Source: Pseudohongiella nitratireducens
GTDB lineage: Bacteria > Pseudomonadota > Gammaproteobacteria > Pseudomonadales > Pseudohongiellaceae
NCBI RefSeq assembly: GCF_001642735.1
Contig: NZ_LWHM01000001.1
Span: forward strand, 186,001 to 250,000
DNA length: 64,000 nucleotides
Direction: 5' to 3'
The notes under the pieces were generated by a model. That model did no database searches, was not told the DNA's origin, and worked only from the letters and a program-made list of their open reading frames with translations. A program made the translations under genes and the position numbers. Below are positions 1 to 8,494 of this stretch, one piece after another. Every line of letters begins with the position of its first letter. Positions within the stretch are counted from its first letter, which is position 1.

Positions 1-171
1 GATCACCGGATTAATGGGAGACTCACCCTGGTTAAATGCGGCCAGAAAATACTGCTGCATATCGTGAATCAACAGGGCAGCACGAGAGCTGTCTGGCTGC
101 CAGTCAACCTTGGCCGCTGGTAGCTGTGACTTCTCCGGCAACGGGTAGTTAGCAATACGAGGCACGCCCAT
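1..171 (-). CDS. entB: Isochorismatase (EntB/VibB/DhbB-like), N-terminal part
   Basis: Partial gene; the left window edge cuts it after 57 codons. Isochorismatase converts isochorismate to 2,3-dihydro-2,3-dihydroxybenzoate in catechol siderophore synthesis; in EntB-type proteins a C-terminal aryl carrier domain follows, which would lie outside the window. The visible N-terminus shows the family's usual opening, with a Pro-Leu-Pro segment, KVDWQ at about residues 21-25 and LLIHDMQ at about 34-40, whose Asp is the expected catalytic residue. ATG at 171 is preceded by AAGGA at a good distance. It is the last visible gene of the leftward operon after entC and entE, which supports the call. Whether the carrier domain is present cannot be seen. 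Confidence 0.87.
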   Translation of the reverse strand, partial: MGVPRIANYPLPEKSQLPAAKVDWQPDSSRAALLIHDMQQYFLAAFNQGESPINPVI

Positions 172-184
172 GATAAATCCTTAA

Positions 185-208
185 CTGTTGCTGTTGCTGT
201 TGCTGTTG
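185..208. repeat. (CTGTTG)x4 hexanucleotide repeat before entB
   Basis: Four perfect tandem copies of CTGTTG lie between entE and entB, ending about 14 bases upstream of the entB start codon on the minus strand and just upstream of its AAGGA ribosome-binding site. A short tandem repeat here could change length by slippage and alter spacing in the intergenic region. That is inference only. Confidence 0.9.
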
Positions 209-268
209 CGATAAATATTTCAGTACCAACAAGGTGCCACTGTTCAATGCTTTGGCGGCACCTTAATC

Positions 269-1954
269 TTAGCCTGACAACGATTGCAGATGCTTGTCCC
301 GCAACTGTGCACGAAGCTGCTTGCGGCTGATTTTGCCGACCGCCGTGGTTTGCAGAGAGTCTACAAAAACAATCTGATCGGGAATCTTGAAATCAGCAAC
401 ATGGCGCTCTCGCATCCATTTTTTTAATGCCACCGGGCGCGGTTTCTCACCTTCAGGTACAACAAAGGCACAGCTGCGTTCACCCAGGTATTGATCCGGT
501 ATCGACACGACCGCAACATCAAAAACCTGCGGATGCGCAATCAGGTGGTCTTCGATCTCTTCAGCAGAGACTTTTTCACCGGCCCGATTGATATGATCCG
601 TCGCTCGGCCCTGAACGACCAGGTACCCCTCAGGCGTCATCTTCACCAGGTCACCTGTGCGATAAAAACCCTCATCCGTAAAACTGCGCTGATTGGCTTC
701 CTCGGCATTATGGTAACCACGAATTGTATAAGGGCCACGTGTCAGTAATTGACCGACTTCCCCTTCAGAAACCGGCTGATCCTGTTCATCGACAATGCGT
801 ATTTCATCCGCATCACTGATGGGCCGCCCCTGTGTACCGATCACCAAATGCTCAGGATCACCGGGCCGGGTGTAGTTCACCAGCCCTTCCGCCATGCCGA
901 AGACTTGCTGCAATTCGCAACCCAGCTCCGACTTTACTCGCGCGGCTGATTCCGGCATGAACTTGGCACCACCGACCTGAACCATTTGCAGGCTCGACAG
1001 CGTCGCCTTGCTCCAGCGACCCGACTCTCCGGCTCCAGACCCAGTTTCAGCCCCATTGCCAGTCAGGCCGACAGCTTTCATCCACAACAGCACCAGCGGT
1101 GGCACCAGTGCGGTAATGGTGACCTGCTCTTTTTCAATTAACGGGAATGCCACATCCGGGGACGGTGCTGACGCCATGACTACCGTGCCACCGGCATACA
1201 GAACACCCAGAAAACCGGGTGAACTCATGGGAAAGTTATGGGCAATGGGTAAGGCGGCCAGGAAAACCGTTTTTTCATTGAGCTGGCAAATCTCGGCACT
1301 GGCACGAACGCTATACAGATAGTCATCGTGGGTTCGGGGGATCAGTTTGGACAACCCCGTACTGCCGCCGGATATTTGCATAAAGGCCACATCGGAAGCA
1401 CTGACTTTGGCTGGCGGCTGCGCTTTGCGCAACACCAGATCCTCACTTGCCGATGGGCCGCCCTGTTTCGCCCAGTCAGCAATGTCGACCGTCACCTGCA
1501 AACCAGAGGTCTTATCAGCCAGCAATGCTGCCGCCAGGTCGGCATACTGAAAATTGTCGTGCTTGCCAACGAAAACATAACCCCTTGCTTCCGCCTTGCT
1601 GACAAAATGCGCTATCTCAGTCATCCGGTGTGCCGGTAAGGCATATACAGGAACCATGCCGGCTCGAAACAGACCAAAGACCACGCTGATAAACTCGGGC
1701 ACATTGGGGAGCTGGACGACAACACGATCACCGGGATTCAGGCCGGCTGCCAGAAAAGCGGCTGAGGCCTGTTCAGCGTGTTGCAGCAATTGCTGATAAC
1801 TCCAGCGACGCTGGCCATCTGTCACGGCTGTGTGTTCAGGCCATGTCTCAGCACTGCGCTGCAGGAACTCCCAAAAGGTTTCCCCTGTCCAGTAACCGGC
1901 TTCACGGTAACGCCTTGCCAATGATTCTGGCCACTCTTGTCTCAATGGAATCAA
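269..1954 (-). CDS. entE: 2,3-dihydroxybenzoate-AMP ligase (EntE/DhbE/VibE-like)
   Basis: A 561-residue ANL-superfamily adenylating enzyme. It activates 2,3-dihydroxybenzoate with ATP and loads it onto the aryl carrier domain of the siderophore synthetase. Seen in the sequence: WPESLARRYREAGYW near the N-terminus, as in EntE; the AMP-binding loop SGGSTGLSKLIPRTH near residue 195; FGMAEG near 350; YRTGDLV near 435; and the C-terminal lysine region TAVGKISRKQLR near 540. The length is typical. The start is a TTG at 1954 with AAAGG upstream; it places the WPE motif where EntE has it, and no ATG fits. It lies between entC and entB in the Fur-controlled leftward operon. Confidence 0.93.
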   Translation of the reverse strand: MIPLRQEWPESLARRYREAGYWTGETFWEFLQRSAETWPEHTAVTDGQRRWSYQQLLQHAEQASAAFLAAGLNPGDRVVVQLPNVPEFISVVFGLFRAGMVPVYALPAHRMTEIAHFVSKAEARGYVFVGKHDNFQYADLAAALLADKTSGLQVTVDIADWAKQGGPSASEDLVLRKAQPPAKVSASDVAFMQISGGSTGLSKLIPRTHDDYLYSVRASAEICQLNEKTVFLAALPIAHNFPMSSPGFLGVLYAGGTVVMASAPSPDVAFPLIEKEQVTITALVPPLVLLWMKAVGLTGNGAETGSGAGESGRWSKATLSSLQMVQVGGAKFMPESAARVKSELGCELQQVFGMAEGLVNYTRPGDPEHLVIGTQGRPISDADEIRIVDEQDQPVSEGEVGQLLTRGPYTIRGYHNAEEANQRSFTDEGFYRTGDLVKMTPEGYLVVQGRATDHINRAGEKVSAEEIEDHLIAHPQVFDVAVVSIPDQYLGERSCAFVVPEGEKPRPVALKKWMRERHVADFKIPDQIVFVDSLQTTAVGKISRKQLRAQLRDKHLQSLSG

Positions 1955-2087
1955 CGTCTTGACCTTTCTTTAAGCTAAGGCCTGATAACAGGCCCTGCAC
2001 AAATTCTAAGCTGGATAATTCGCCAGGCATTATACAGCAAGCTGGCCTTTGCGGCTTTACAGGGAGGGCGCCAGCCCTTGTCAGGAT

Positions 2088-3359
2088 TCATTTAGACAAG
2101 GGGTTACCCTGCTCATCGATACCCAGCGCACTGAGCAGGGCGACAAACTTGGCTGAGGTCTCTGCCGCTTCTGCCACCGGGTCTGAATCGGCAACAATAC
2201 CAGCACCAGCAAACAGACGAATCTGATTGGCACAAACTTCACCACAGCGCAGCGAGAGATACCATTCGCCATCGCCCTGACGGTCTGTCCAACCGACTGC
2301 GCCCGCGTAAAAACCACGGTCTACCGGTTCCAGTTTGCGAATCAGCTGCAAAGCTTCATCGGCAGGCGTGCCACCGACAGCGGGCGTGGGGTGCAATGCC
2401 ACGGCAAGTTCCGGCGAAGAGGTGTCATCATTCTTCAACACACCTTCAATTTCTGTTCCCAGGTGCCACATGGACGCAGTGGACTGGAGCTGCATCATGG
2501 CCGGTGCTTTTAACTGACGACAAAAAGGCGCCAGATTATCCAGGATTGATTCAACCACCACCTGGTGTTCACGGCGGTCCTTTTCAGACTTTAATAACGC
2601 TTCAGCTGCTGCCTTATCCACAGCAGGGTCAGCGTGACGTTTTGCCGAACCGGCCAAAGGATTTGAACTGACAATGTGCCCATGACGCGACACCAGTAAT
2701 TCAGGCGTTCCGCCGACCAGCTGCCGTGCCAGCCCGTTGAGGGGCGGCAGACTCGCAATAAATGCGGTCACCGCTTCGTCTTTGGCCAATTGCGAGAGCA
2801 CCGCATAACTATCCAGCGGTTCAGAGGCTGTTGCCAGCAAGCTGCGAGCCAATACCACTTTACTCAAGGCTTGTTTCGCGCTGCTGGTTGGTAATTGTTG
2901 CAGGCTCGCTGCCATTTGCGCCAACGCAGCAGACACCATCGACTGGTATTCCGTTACGCCTGGAGCCCGCTCAACACGCCACTGCCCTGCAACCGGTGGC
3001 TGCGGGGTAACGTTAACACGCGCATAAGTCAGCTCTTCAGGCTGAACCAGATAATCCTCAGCCTGGGGATCAAAGGGCAATACGCCCACCAACAGCTCCG
3101 GGCCATGATGGTTCGTGGCAAAAAATTGCTGCACACGCTGCACCAGCGTTGCCGATGAACCTGATGGCAACTGGGATCGACAGCCATTGGCCTGAATGGA
3201 GCGCCCTGGTGAGCGCAGCAGGAATGCGTGCTGCCCAGACGAAAAAATATTGGCACGGGCGCGCTCTGATTGCACACCCTGGTTACCTGCAGGATTAGTT
3301 GTTGAGCCGGCCACCTCGTGGCCGGTCTCTCTCTGCTCTGCTACATCGGAATAACTCAT
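2088..3359 (-). CDS. entC: Isochorismate synthase (EntC/DhbC-like)
   Basis: A chorismate-utilising enzyme of 423 residues that isomerises chorismate to isochorismate, the first committed step to 2,3-dihydroxybenzoate. Family signatures visible are KVVLARS in the middle, VGGTPELLVSR, LAGSAKR, HPTPAVGGTP and the terminal FYAGAVGW followed by SLRCGEV. Length fits monofunctional isochorismate synthases rather than anthranilate or PABA synthases, and the entE and entB neighbours favour the siderophore pathway over menaquinone. I chose ATG at 3359 over the in-frame TTG at 3365. It follows the YncE-like gene after a short gap and precedes entE by about 130 bases. Confidence 0.92.
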   Translation of the reverse strand: MSYSDVAEQRETGHEVAGSTTNPAGNQGVQSERARANIFSSGQHAFLLRSPGRSIQANGCRSQLPSGSSATLVQRVQQFFATNHHGPELLVGVLPFDPQAEDYLVQPEELTYARVNVTPQPPVAGQWRVERAPGVTEYQSMVSAALAQMAASLQQLPTSSAKQALSKVVLARSLLATASEPLDSYAVLSQLAKDEAVTAFIASLPPLNGLARQLVGGTPELLVSRHGHIVSSNPLAGSAKRHADPAVDKAAAEALLKSEKDRREHQVVVESILDNLAPFCRQLKAPAMMQLQSTASMWHLGTEIEGVLKNDDTSSPELAVALHPTPAVGGTPADEALQLIRKLEPVDRGFYAGAVGWTDRQGDGEWYLSLRCGEVCANQIRLFAGAGIVADSDPVAEAAETSAKFVALLSALGIDEQGNPLSK

Positions 3360-3396
3360 CGACAACGTCTATCCGTCCGGTTAGCTGGTAGGACTA

Positions 3397-4482
3397 TTAA
3401 TGGTTGGGAATGATGCGATTAACCGTATCGCCATTTTCGTCAACCACTGGCTCGGCATCGGCTGGAGCATTACGGCCCAGACCACGCGCCTTGTTGCTGA
3501 CATATACGACTTCGGTTTCCCAGTCGATCGCCAGGGATTGTGGCAGCGTACCGGTGGCCAGGTTTGAGACAATCTCATAGCTTTCCGCATCCACTACACT
3601 GGTAGTACCCGCACGACGGTTGGTCACATAGATGTGATTCGCATCCGGGTTATACGCTACGGACAGTGCGCCTTCACCCGTTGCAATGGTTTCAATGACG
3701 TCACCGTTGCCGGCATTCATGATGGTCAGCGTGCCGCTGCCCTGGTTGGTGACAAACAGACGCTGCCCTTCTGGGTCAACAGCGACATTGATTGTGCTTT
3801 CACCACCGGTTGGCCACTGGTTTAATACGTCGCCAGAATCGATATCAACCTGCACCACGTGATTGGCATTCATATCCGTCATGTAAGCCAGGCCCGCGTC
3901 GATATCCACATCCAGACCCGTCAACGTGCCAGGAATATCAATCTTCTTGGTGATTTCATGCGCATCACCATCAATCACCCACAAACTGCTGGGGATCGGG
4001 TTATCCGTCTCGCGGCGTGATCCGACCACAGAGGCATAAATGGTGTTAGTGTCTTCATCAACAACCAGCTGTCGCACGTGAGCACGATCACCACCGATCA
4101 TACCTTTCACTTCACCGTTTTCCAGGTCCAGAGCAACGATGTGACCGGTACGAGTCGCCGTTCCATACAGTGTCTGGGTACGGTTATTCACGGCCAGACC
4201 ATACAATGCAGTTTCACCCACGTCGTACTCGCTTTGCACGGCCAGAGACTCAGGATCAAGCACCAGAATGCGCGCCGCGTTTTCTTCACCGCGACTGCCA
4301 GTGGCAGCCACATAGAGCACATCCGCCGCCTGGTTGAACTTGATCTCATACAGGCCAGCGACTGGCATTTTTTCGGTTGCGGTGATTTCCGGGTGTGCCT
4401 GGGCAATGGCAGCAGTCAGCAGCATGCTGGCTGCCAGCGTGGTTTGCGCGGCAATCTTGCCGAATTGACGTACAGCTTTCAT
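3397..4482 (-). CDS. YncE-like periplasmic beta-propeller protein
   Basis: A 361-residue protein with a Sec signal peptide (basic start, hydrophobic core, AIAQA at about residues 25-29). The rest repeats a roughly 40-residue blade pattern (YVTN/YncE type), with recurrent segments such as LYVAATG, IYASVVG, LFVTNQG, IYVTNRR and VYVSNKA. E. coli YncE has the same architecture and is Fur-repressed; its exact role is unsettled. Here it lies inside a Fur-controlled siderophore operon between a substrate-binding protein and entC, so a role in periplasmic handling of the siderophore or its iron complex is plausible but unproven. Start ATG at 4482 has AAGGAG seven bases upstream. Confidence 0.78.
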   Translation of the reverse strand: MKAVRQFGKIAAQTTLAASMLLTAAIAQAHPEITATEKMPVAGLYEIKFNQAADVLYVAATGSRGEENAARILVLDPESLAVQSEYDVGETALYGLAVNNRTQTLYGTATRTGHIVALDLENGEVKGMIGGDRAHVRQLVVDEDTNTIYASVVGSRRETDNPIPSSLWVIDGDAHEITKKIDIPGTLTGLDVDIDAGLAYMTDMNANHVVQVDIDSGDVLNQWPTGGESTINVAVDPEGQRLFVTNQGSGTLTIMNAGNGDVIETIATGEGALSVAYNPDANHIYVTNRRAGTTSVVDAESYEIVSNLATGTLPQSLAIDWETEVVYVSNKARGLGRNAPADAEPVVDENGDTVNRIIPNH

Positions 4483-4616
4483 ATCAAACTCCTTGGTTAA
4501 TAATGAGACTTACTTAATGTAATACCGCATTTCCAACATCTGGTTCGGCGAGACATTTACCTCGGAGGAGTCAAACAAACACCCTCTGGCAACATCTCTT
4601 TATCTGGCTGGTTTTG

Positions 4617-5798
4617 TTAATTCGGCTTGATATCAACCCAGTAAGTGCCGCGGTACGGGACTTGCAAATAACGTGTATTGATCGCTTCGAGTGTTGCCGC
4701 CACATCAATATCGGCGAACAGCTCCGGATGAATCCAGGTGGCAAATGCTTCAATGGCAACGACATCCAGGGGCGAGTTGATCAGCTGGTGCGAAAAGCCA
4801 TGCACCCGACCCTTGCTGACTGATGTCAGAAAAGAAATACCGGTGCGCTCGGACACGCCAACCAGTGACTGACGCGCCTCTGATTCCGAGTAACGCGACC
4901 CCAGCACCAGGCCACCGGCACGCTCCAGGTGAGGACCACCCGTGGCGATATAAACATCCGGGTCGCTGGCAATGACATATTCCAGGTTCAACTGACCAAA
5001 TGCCTGCGAAATCACATCGGCGCCAATATTGTGGCCACCGACAAATTCAATAAAATCGCCCATGTTGCCCCGCCCCGGCGAGTTGCAGCAGTCGCTGCTC
5101 ATGCCGGCGTGCGGCTCCAGAAACACGGTAGGACGATCCTCTTCACTCAAGCTGGCAACCCTGGTCTGTATCTCATCCAGTCGCGCCCGGCGAAAGGCCA
5201 GGAAGGACTCAGCTTCGTCTTCACGATTGGTCATAGTGGCCAGCAACATCAAACTGGTTTCCAGGTTCTCAAAGGGGGCTGTGAAGAAATCAATATAAAC
5301 AACCGGCACACCACCCATTTCCAGTTGCTGCACTTGCGCCTCACTCGGACCGGCGCCGGAAGAGACCACCATGACATCAGGGGCGGCAGCCAGAATGGAT
5401 TCCACATTGAAGGCGCCAGCTGAACTGGCGATACGAGGCAGATCATCCAAAGCCGGGTATTTTTCCTGCCAATCGGCATAGACATCTGCCCCGAGACGGT
5501 TGGCATCATGCGCCCAGGCAGCCAGGATGCTGACCGGATCTTCATGGATCAGGGATAGCGCAATCAGGAAGCGCCCATCATCAATCGCTATGCGACTGGC
5601 TGCGTCCGGCACTTCTACCGTTCGGCCACGCACATCCGTGACAGTCTGAGACGCCAGCGCAACTGATGTGGTCGCCATTAGCGCCGTAGCAACTAACGCC
5701 GTAGCCACCACTAAAGGTAAAGCAGAAAGCGCTGAAACTATGAACTGCTGAATAAACCGACCGTAGTGTTTAAAGACAGCAAACCTTTCGTACTGCAT
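4617..5798 (-). CDS. Periplasmic iron-siderophore substrate-binding protein (ABC transporter)
   Basis: A 393-residue protein of the FepB/BtuF-type class III binding family. After a long, hydrophobic, alanine-rich N-terminus (cleavage probably near residue 49, ALAS) comes the typical opening DVRGRTVEVPDAASRIA, then ILAAAPDVMVVSSG around residue 155 and the late FATWIHPELF motif. It should bind a ferric siderophore in the periplasm and hand it to an inner-membrane permease; no permease or ATPase gene is present in the window. A Cys-Cys pair (SSDCCNSPG) near residue 225 is unusual. It is the first gene after the Fur box and probably heads the operon with the YncE-like gene, entC, entE and entB. 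Confidence 0.82.
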   Translation of the reverse strand: MQYERFAVFKHYGRFIQQFIVSALSALPLVVATALVATALMATTSVALASQTVTDVRGRTVEVPDAASRIAIDDGRFLIALSLIHEDPVSILAAWAHDANRLGADVYADWQEKYPALDDLPRIASSAGAFNVESILAAAPDVMVVSSGAGPSEAQVQQLEMGGVPVVYIDFFTAPFENLETSLMLLATMTNREDEAESFLAFRRARLDEIQTRVASLSEEDRPTVFLEPHAGMSSDCCNSPGRGNMGDFIEFVGGHNIGADVISQAFGQLNLEYVIASDPDVYIATGGPHLERAGGLVLGSRYSESEARQSLVGVSERTGISFLTSVSKGRVHGFSHQLINSPLDVVAIEAFATWIHPELFADIDVAATLEAINTRYLQVPYRGTYWVDIKPN

Positions 5799-5839
5799 AG
5801 GTTACAATTCCCAAAAGCACGTATCGTGCAAAACAGGGT

Positions 5840-5858
5840 GAAAATGATAACGATTCTC
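5840..5858. promoter_or_regulatory. Fur box in the divergent siderophore promoter
   Basis: GAAAATGATAACGATTCTC matches 15 of 19 positions of the Fur consensus GATAATGATAATCATTATC. It lies 42 bases upstream of the leftward substrate-binding protein gene and 42 bases upstream of the rightward esterase gene. Iron-dependent repression of both transcription units is therefore expected. Confidence 0.82.
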
Positions 5859-5899
5859 CTTTATATTGGCAACTGACTTTTTGTTACAGAGAGTGCGCA

Positions 5900-6901
5900 A
5901 TGGTGCAGAAAACCGACAACCTTTCTTCACAATTCCCCGATATCGAAGGAACCGTTGCACAATGCAGCCTGCCTAACGCCATCAGTTTCACGCTCAACCT
6001 GGCTTCAACAGCGCTGCGAATCCGTGTCGCACTCCCCCTAAACGAACAGATAGAGACCACGTCAAACAATCCGGCGGCCAACATTCATCGTTACCCGGTG
6101 CTCTATTTACTGGACGCCAATGCCAGTTTCGCCAGCGTGGTGGAGACCAACCGCCGCCTGAGCCGCCGCCCCGACGCCACCCGCGTCACCCCTGCGATTA
6201 TCGTGGGTATCGACGGAGATTCAGGGACGTTATATGACACTGAGTTGCGCAAACAGCTTTATTCACATGTCACCGATCCCGCCACATCATCAGAATCACA
6301 GCCCGCACCGTTAGCGGAAATCAATGCTGAGAAGTTTCTGGGGTTTATTAAAACGGAGTTATTCCCGCTGATTCAGCGCCTCTTCCCAGCCGATCCACAG
6401 CAGCAATACCTGCTGGGACACTCACTGGCTGGCTATTTCACCACCTGGGTGCTGGCCAATCATCCGGCCACCTTTCAGGGCTACGCCGCGATCAGCCCAT
6501 CGCTGTGGCAAAACCCGGACACCCTGAACGCCCTGAGCAGCGGGGTATGGCAGCAACAAGTCACAAATGAAGAAAATGCAGAGCCTGCATCTAAAAAGGA
6601 AGTCTCGGGGAAATCGCCACGGTTATTCCTTGCCGTGGGTGAATGGGAAGAGTCCCTGGCACCCTGGCAGCATGGCCACCCCAAGGCAGATGAGATTGCC
6701 CAACGACGCCAGGCGCGCGGCATGGTCTCTAACGTACTGGCCCTGGGTGAGGCATTAAGCACCCAACTGGGTGAAGAGCAGGTACAGTATGCGGTGTACC
6801 CGGGAGAGGACCATGCTTCTGTGTTCGGCACAACCCTGGGCCGGGCCATGCGTCACTTGCTGATCCCGGACATAACACCCGTAAAAACACCTAAAAAGTG
6901 A
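5900..6901 (+). CDS. Alpha/beta-hydrolase esterase, Fes/IroE-like (putative siderophore esterase)
   Basis: A 333-residue esterase of the PF00756 family. The N-terminal part is a small beta-domain; VLYLLDANASF near residue 70 begins the hydrolase fold; LLGHSLAGYF near residue 175 carries the GxSxG nucleophile; a late DHASVFG segment near residue 310 supplies the expected histidine. There is no signal peptide, so it is probably cytoplasmic, like Fes, which hydrolyses ferric enterobactin to release iron. It is transcribed divergently from the siderophore genes across a shared Fur box. Generic PF00756 esterases look similar, so the substrate rests on context. Confidence 0.78.
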   Translation: MVQKTDNLSSQFPDIEGTVAQCSLPNAISFTLNLASTALRIRVALPLNEQIETTSNNPAANIHRYPVLYLLDANASFASVVETNRRLSRRPDATRVTPAIIVGIDGDSGTLYDTELRKQLYSHVTDPATSSESQPAPLAEINAEKFLGFIKTELFPLIQRLFPADPQQQYLLGHSLAGYFTTWVLANHPATFQGYAAISPSLWQNPDTLNALSSGVWQQQVTNEENAEPASKKEVSGKSPRLFLAVGEWEESLAPWQHGHPKADEIAQRRQARGMVSNVLALGEALSTQLGEEQVQYAVYPGEDHASVFGTTLGRAMRHLLIPDITPVKTPKK

Positions 6902-6920
6902 AAAATTACGCCCGAATCCG

Positions 6921-6949
6921 TTGACAAGCGCCCCTCATATGGGCAAAAT
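6921..6949 (+). promoter_or_regulatory. Sigma70 promoter of tRNA-Leu
   Basis: A perfect TTGACA at 6921-6926 is followed after a 17-base spacer by CAAAAT at 6944-6949. The tRNA starts 29 bases later. A GC-rich stretch (GCGCGC) directly after the -10 resembles the discriminator of stringently controlled stable-RNA promoters. Confidence 0.7.
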
Positions 6950-6978
6950 GCGCGCTCTGTTTTGCTCCATCCCTAAAT

Positions 6979-7065
6979 GCCCAGGTGGTGGAATTGGTAG
7001 ACACGCTAGCTTCAGGTGCTAGTGCTCGCAAGGGCGTGGAGGTTCAAGTCCTCTCCTGGGCACCA
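6979..7065 (+). tRNA. tRNA-Leu (CAG)
   Basis: The 87-base gene folds as a class II tRNA. The acceptor stem pairs GCCCAGG with CCTGGGC, the D-arm contains GGAATTGGTAGAC, the anticodon stem-loop reads CTAGC-TTCAGGT-GCTAG with anticodon CAG, and a long variable arm is followed by the T-arm GAGGTTCAAGTCCTC. CCA is encoded. The sequence is close to bacterial leucine CAG tRNAs. Its 3' end is the apparent integration site of the adjacent element. Confidence 0.97.
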
Positions 7066-7066
7066 T
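7050..7066 (+). other. attL core at the tRNA-Leu 3' end
   Basis: The last bases of the tRNA, CCTCTCCTGGGCACCAT, recur at 27722-27737 with one G missing. An integrase gene begins 184 bases downstream, the normal arrangement for tRNA-targeting tyrosine integrases. The tRNA stays intact on this side. Confidence 0.65.
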
Positions 7067-7159
7067 TTAGTCATCCCGCATCGTCCGACAAAGTCTTTTT
7101 TACCCTATAAATTCAGCACTTTACGCCACATTTGCGTCCAGCAGCATCCTATACTGTTT

Positions 7160-7199
7160 GGTAACAACCACGTAATTTAGTAACATCCATAGTAACAAC
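7160..7199 (+). repeat. Direct repeats near attL, possible integrase arm sites
   Basis: GGTAACAAC at 7160, AGTAACATC at 7179 and AGTAACAAC at 7191 lie between the tRNA and the integrase gene. The last two are 12 bases apart, the same spacing as the AGCAACAAC pair near the right end at 27641 and 27653. Arm-type binding by the integrase is inference. Confidence 0.5.
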
Positions 7200-7249
7200 G
7201 GCGAACCTGGGCACGACCTGTTGTTGCTTTTTTATGGGATGTGGCAATT

Positions 7250-8494
7250 ATGGCGAGAGGATACGAACGTCTTTCGGATGTCGAAGTCCGTCAGGCGAAA
7301 GCAAAAGACAAAGAATACAATCTGGCCGATGGCAGAAACCTGTATTTACGGGTGAGAACCACTGGCAGCAAGGTCTGGATTCTTAACTACTACCGACCTG
7401 GCACCAAGAAACGCGCAAATGTTGGCTTGGGTGCATACCCTGATGTTTCCCTCAAAGATGCGCGCAAACGCGCCAAAGAGCTTCGTACAGCCCTTGCTGA
7501 CGGTATTGACCCCAAAGAGCACCGTGAAGATAAGCAGCGGGCCATTGCCGAGAAAAATACCAACACCTTTGAGCACATCGCCCGAAAATGGCTGGCACTG
7601 AAAGAAGGCAAGGTATCTCCTGCCTACTACGGCAAAATCAGTAGTCGCCTCGAGCTGTACATCTTCCCCAAAATGGGCGCTACGCCAATCCATAAGGTTA
7701 ACGCGGTCACTACCATTGAGATCATTCAGCCCCTGGCTGACGATGAAAAGCTGGAGACCGTCAAAAAGGTTTGCCGCTGGATCAATGAAATCATGGTATA
7801 TGCCGTAAACACCGGCGTCATACATGCCAACCCGCTAGCTGGTATCGGCAAAGCATTCAATGCTCCCAAAGTCACCAACCTGCCAACACTGAGACCCGAA
7901 GAGCTGCCGTCGCTCATGCATGCCATACAGCACTCTACTACCAAACTGGTGACTCGCTGCCTGATTGAATGGCAACTTCACACCATGGTCCGCCCTGGTG
8001 AAGCTGCTGCCGCTAAATGGAGTGAAATCGACTTCGAAAAAGCGGAATGGACCATACCGGCAGCGCGCATGAAAAAGAACCGGGACCATATCGTTCCGTT
8101 AAGTGTCCAGGCAATTCAGTTGCTAGAGGTATTGCGACCGGTGTCAGGCCATAGAGAGTTTATATTCCCCTCTGACCACAATCCCAGGAAACCAGCTAAC
8201 TCACAGTCAGCAAACCGTGCCTTGGGCCGCATGGGATTCCATGGACGATTGGTGTCTCATGGTCTGCGGGCATTGGCCAGCACGACACTCAACGAACAGG
8301 GTTTTGATCCGGATGTGATTGAGGCTGCTCTGGCTCACGTGGATAAAAACTCCATTCGTGCGGCTTATAACCGGGCTCAGTACTTGGAAAGGCGGCGGAA
8401 GATGATGGATTGGTGGTCGAACCATATTGCGCTTTGCGCGTCTGGACAGATGCCGAAATATGAAGGTAACACCCACCTAAAGGTAGTCAATTAA
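7250..8494 (+). CDS. P4-type tyrosine recombinase / integrase
   Basis: A 414-residue site-specific recombinase of the P4 integrase family. The N-terminal DUF4102-like arm-binding domain (about residues 5-90) contains DGRNLYLRVRTTGSKVW and LGAYPDVSLKDARKRA. The catalytic domain (about 200-400) shows the first Arg in RPGEAAAAKWSEID, HGLR for the His and second Arg, LAHVD for the second His, and the nucleophilic Tyr in AAYNRAQYL. It should excise and insert the element at tRNA-Leu, which lies directly upstream. I prefer ATG at 7250; an in-frame GTG at 7241 would add three residues. Length is normal and no lesion is seen. Confidence 0.93.
   Translation: MARGYERLSDVEVRQAKAKDKEYNLADGRNLYLRVRTTGSKVWILNYYRPGTKKRANVGLGAYPDVSLKDARKRAKELRTALADGIDPKEHREDKQRAIAEKNTNTFEHIARKWLALKEGKVSPAYYGKISSRLELYIFPKMGATPIHKVNAVTTIEIIQPLADDEKLETVKKVCRWINEIMVYAVNTGVIHANPLAGIGKAFNAPKVTNLPTLRPEELPSLMHAIQHSTTKLVTRCLIEWQLHTMVRPGEAAAAKWSEIDFEKAEWTIPAARMKKNRDHIVPLSVQAIQLLEVLRPVSGHREFIFPSDHNPRKPANSQSANRALGRMGFHGRLVSHGLRALASTTLNEQGFDPDVIEAALAHVDKNSIRAAYNRAQYLERRRKMMDWWSNHIALCASGQMPKYEGNTHLKVVN

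Noticed and set aside
4929-5423. 164-codon rightward ORF
   Set aside because: Lies wholly antisense to the substrate-binding protein gene; the leftward frame has clear family motifs and this one has none.
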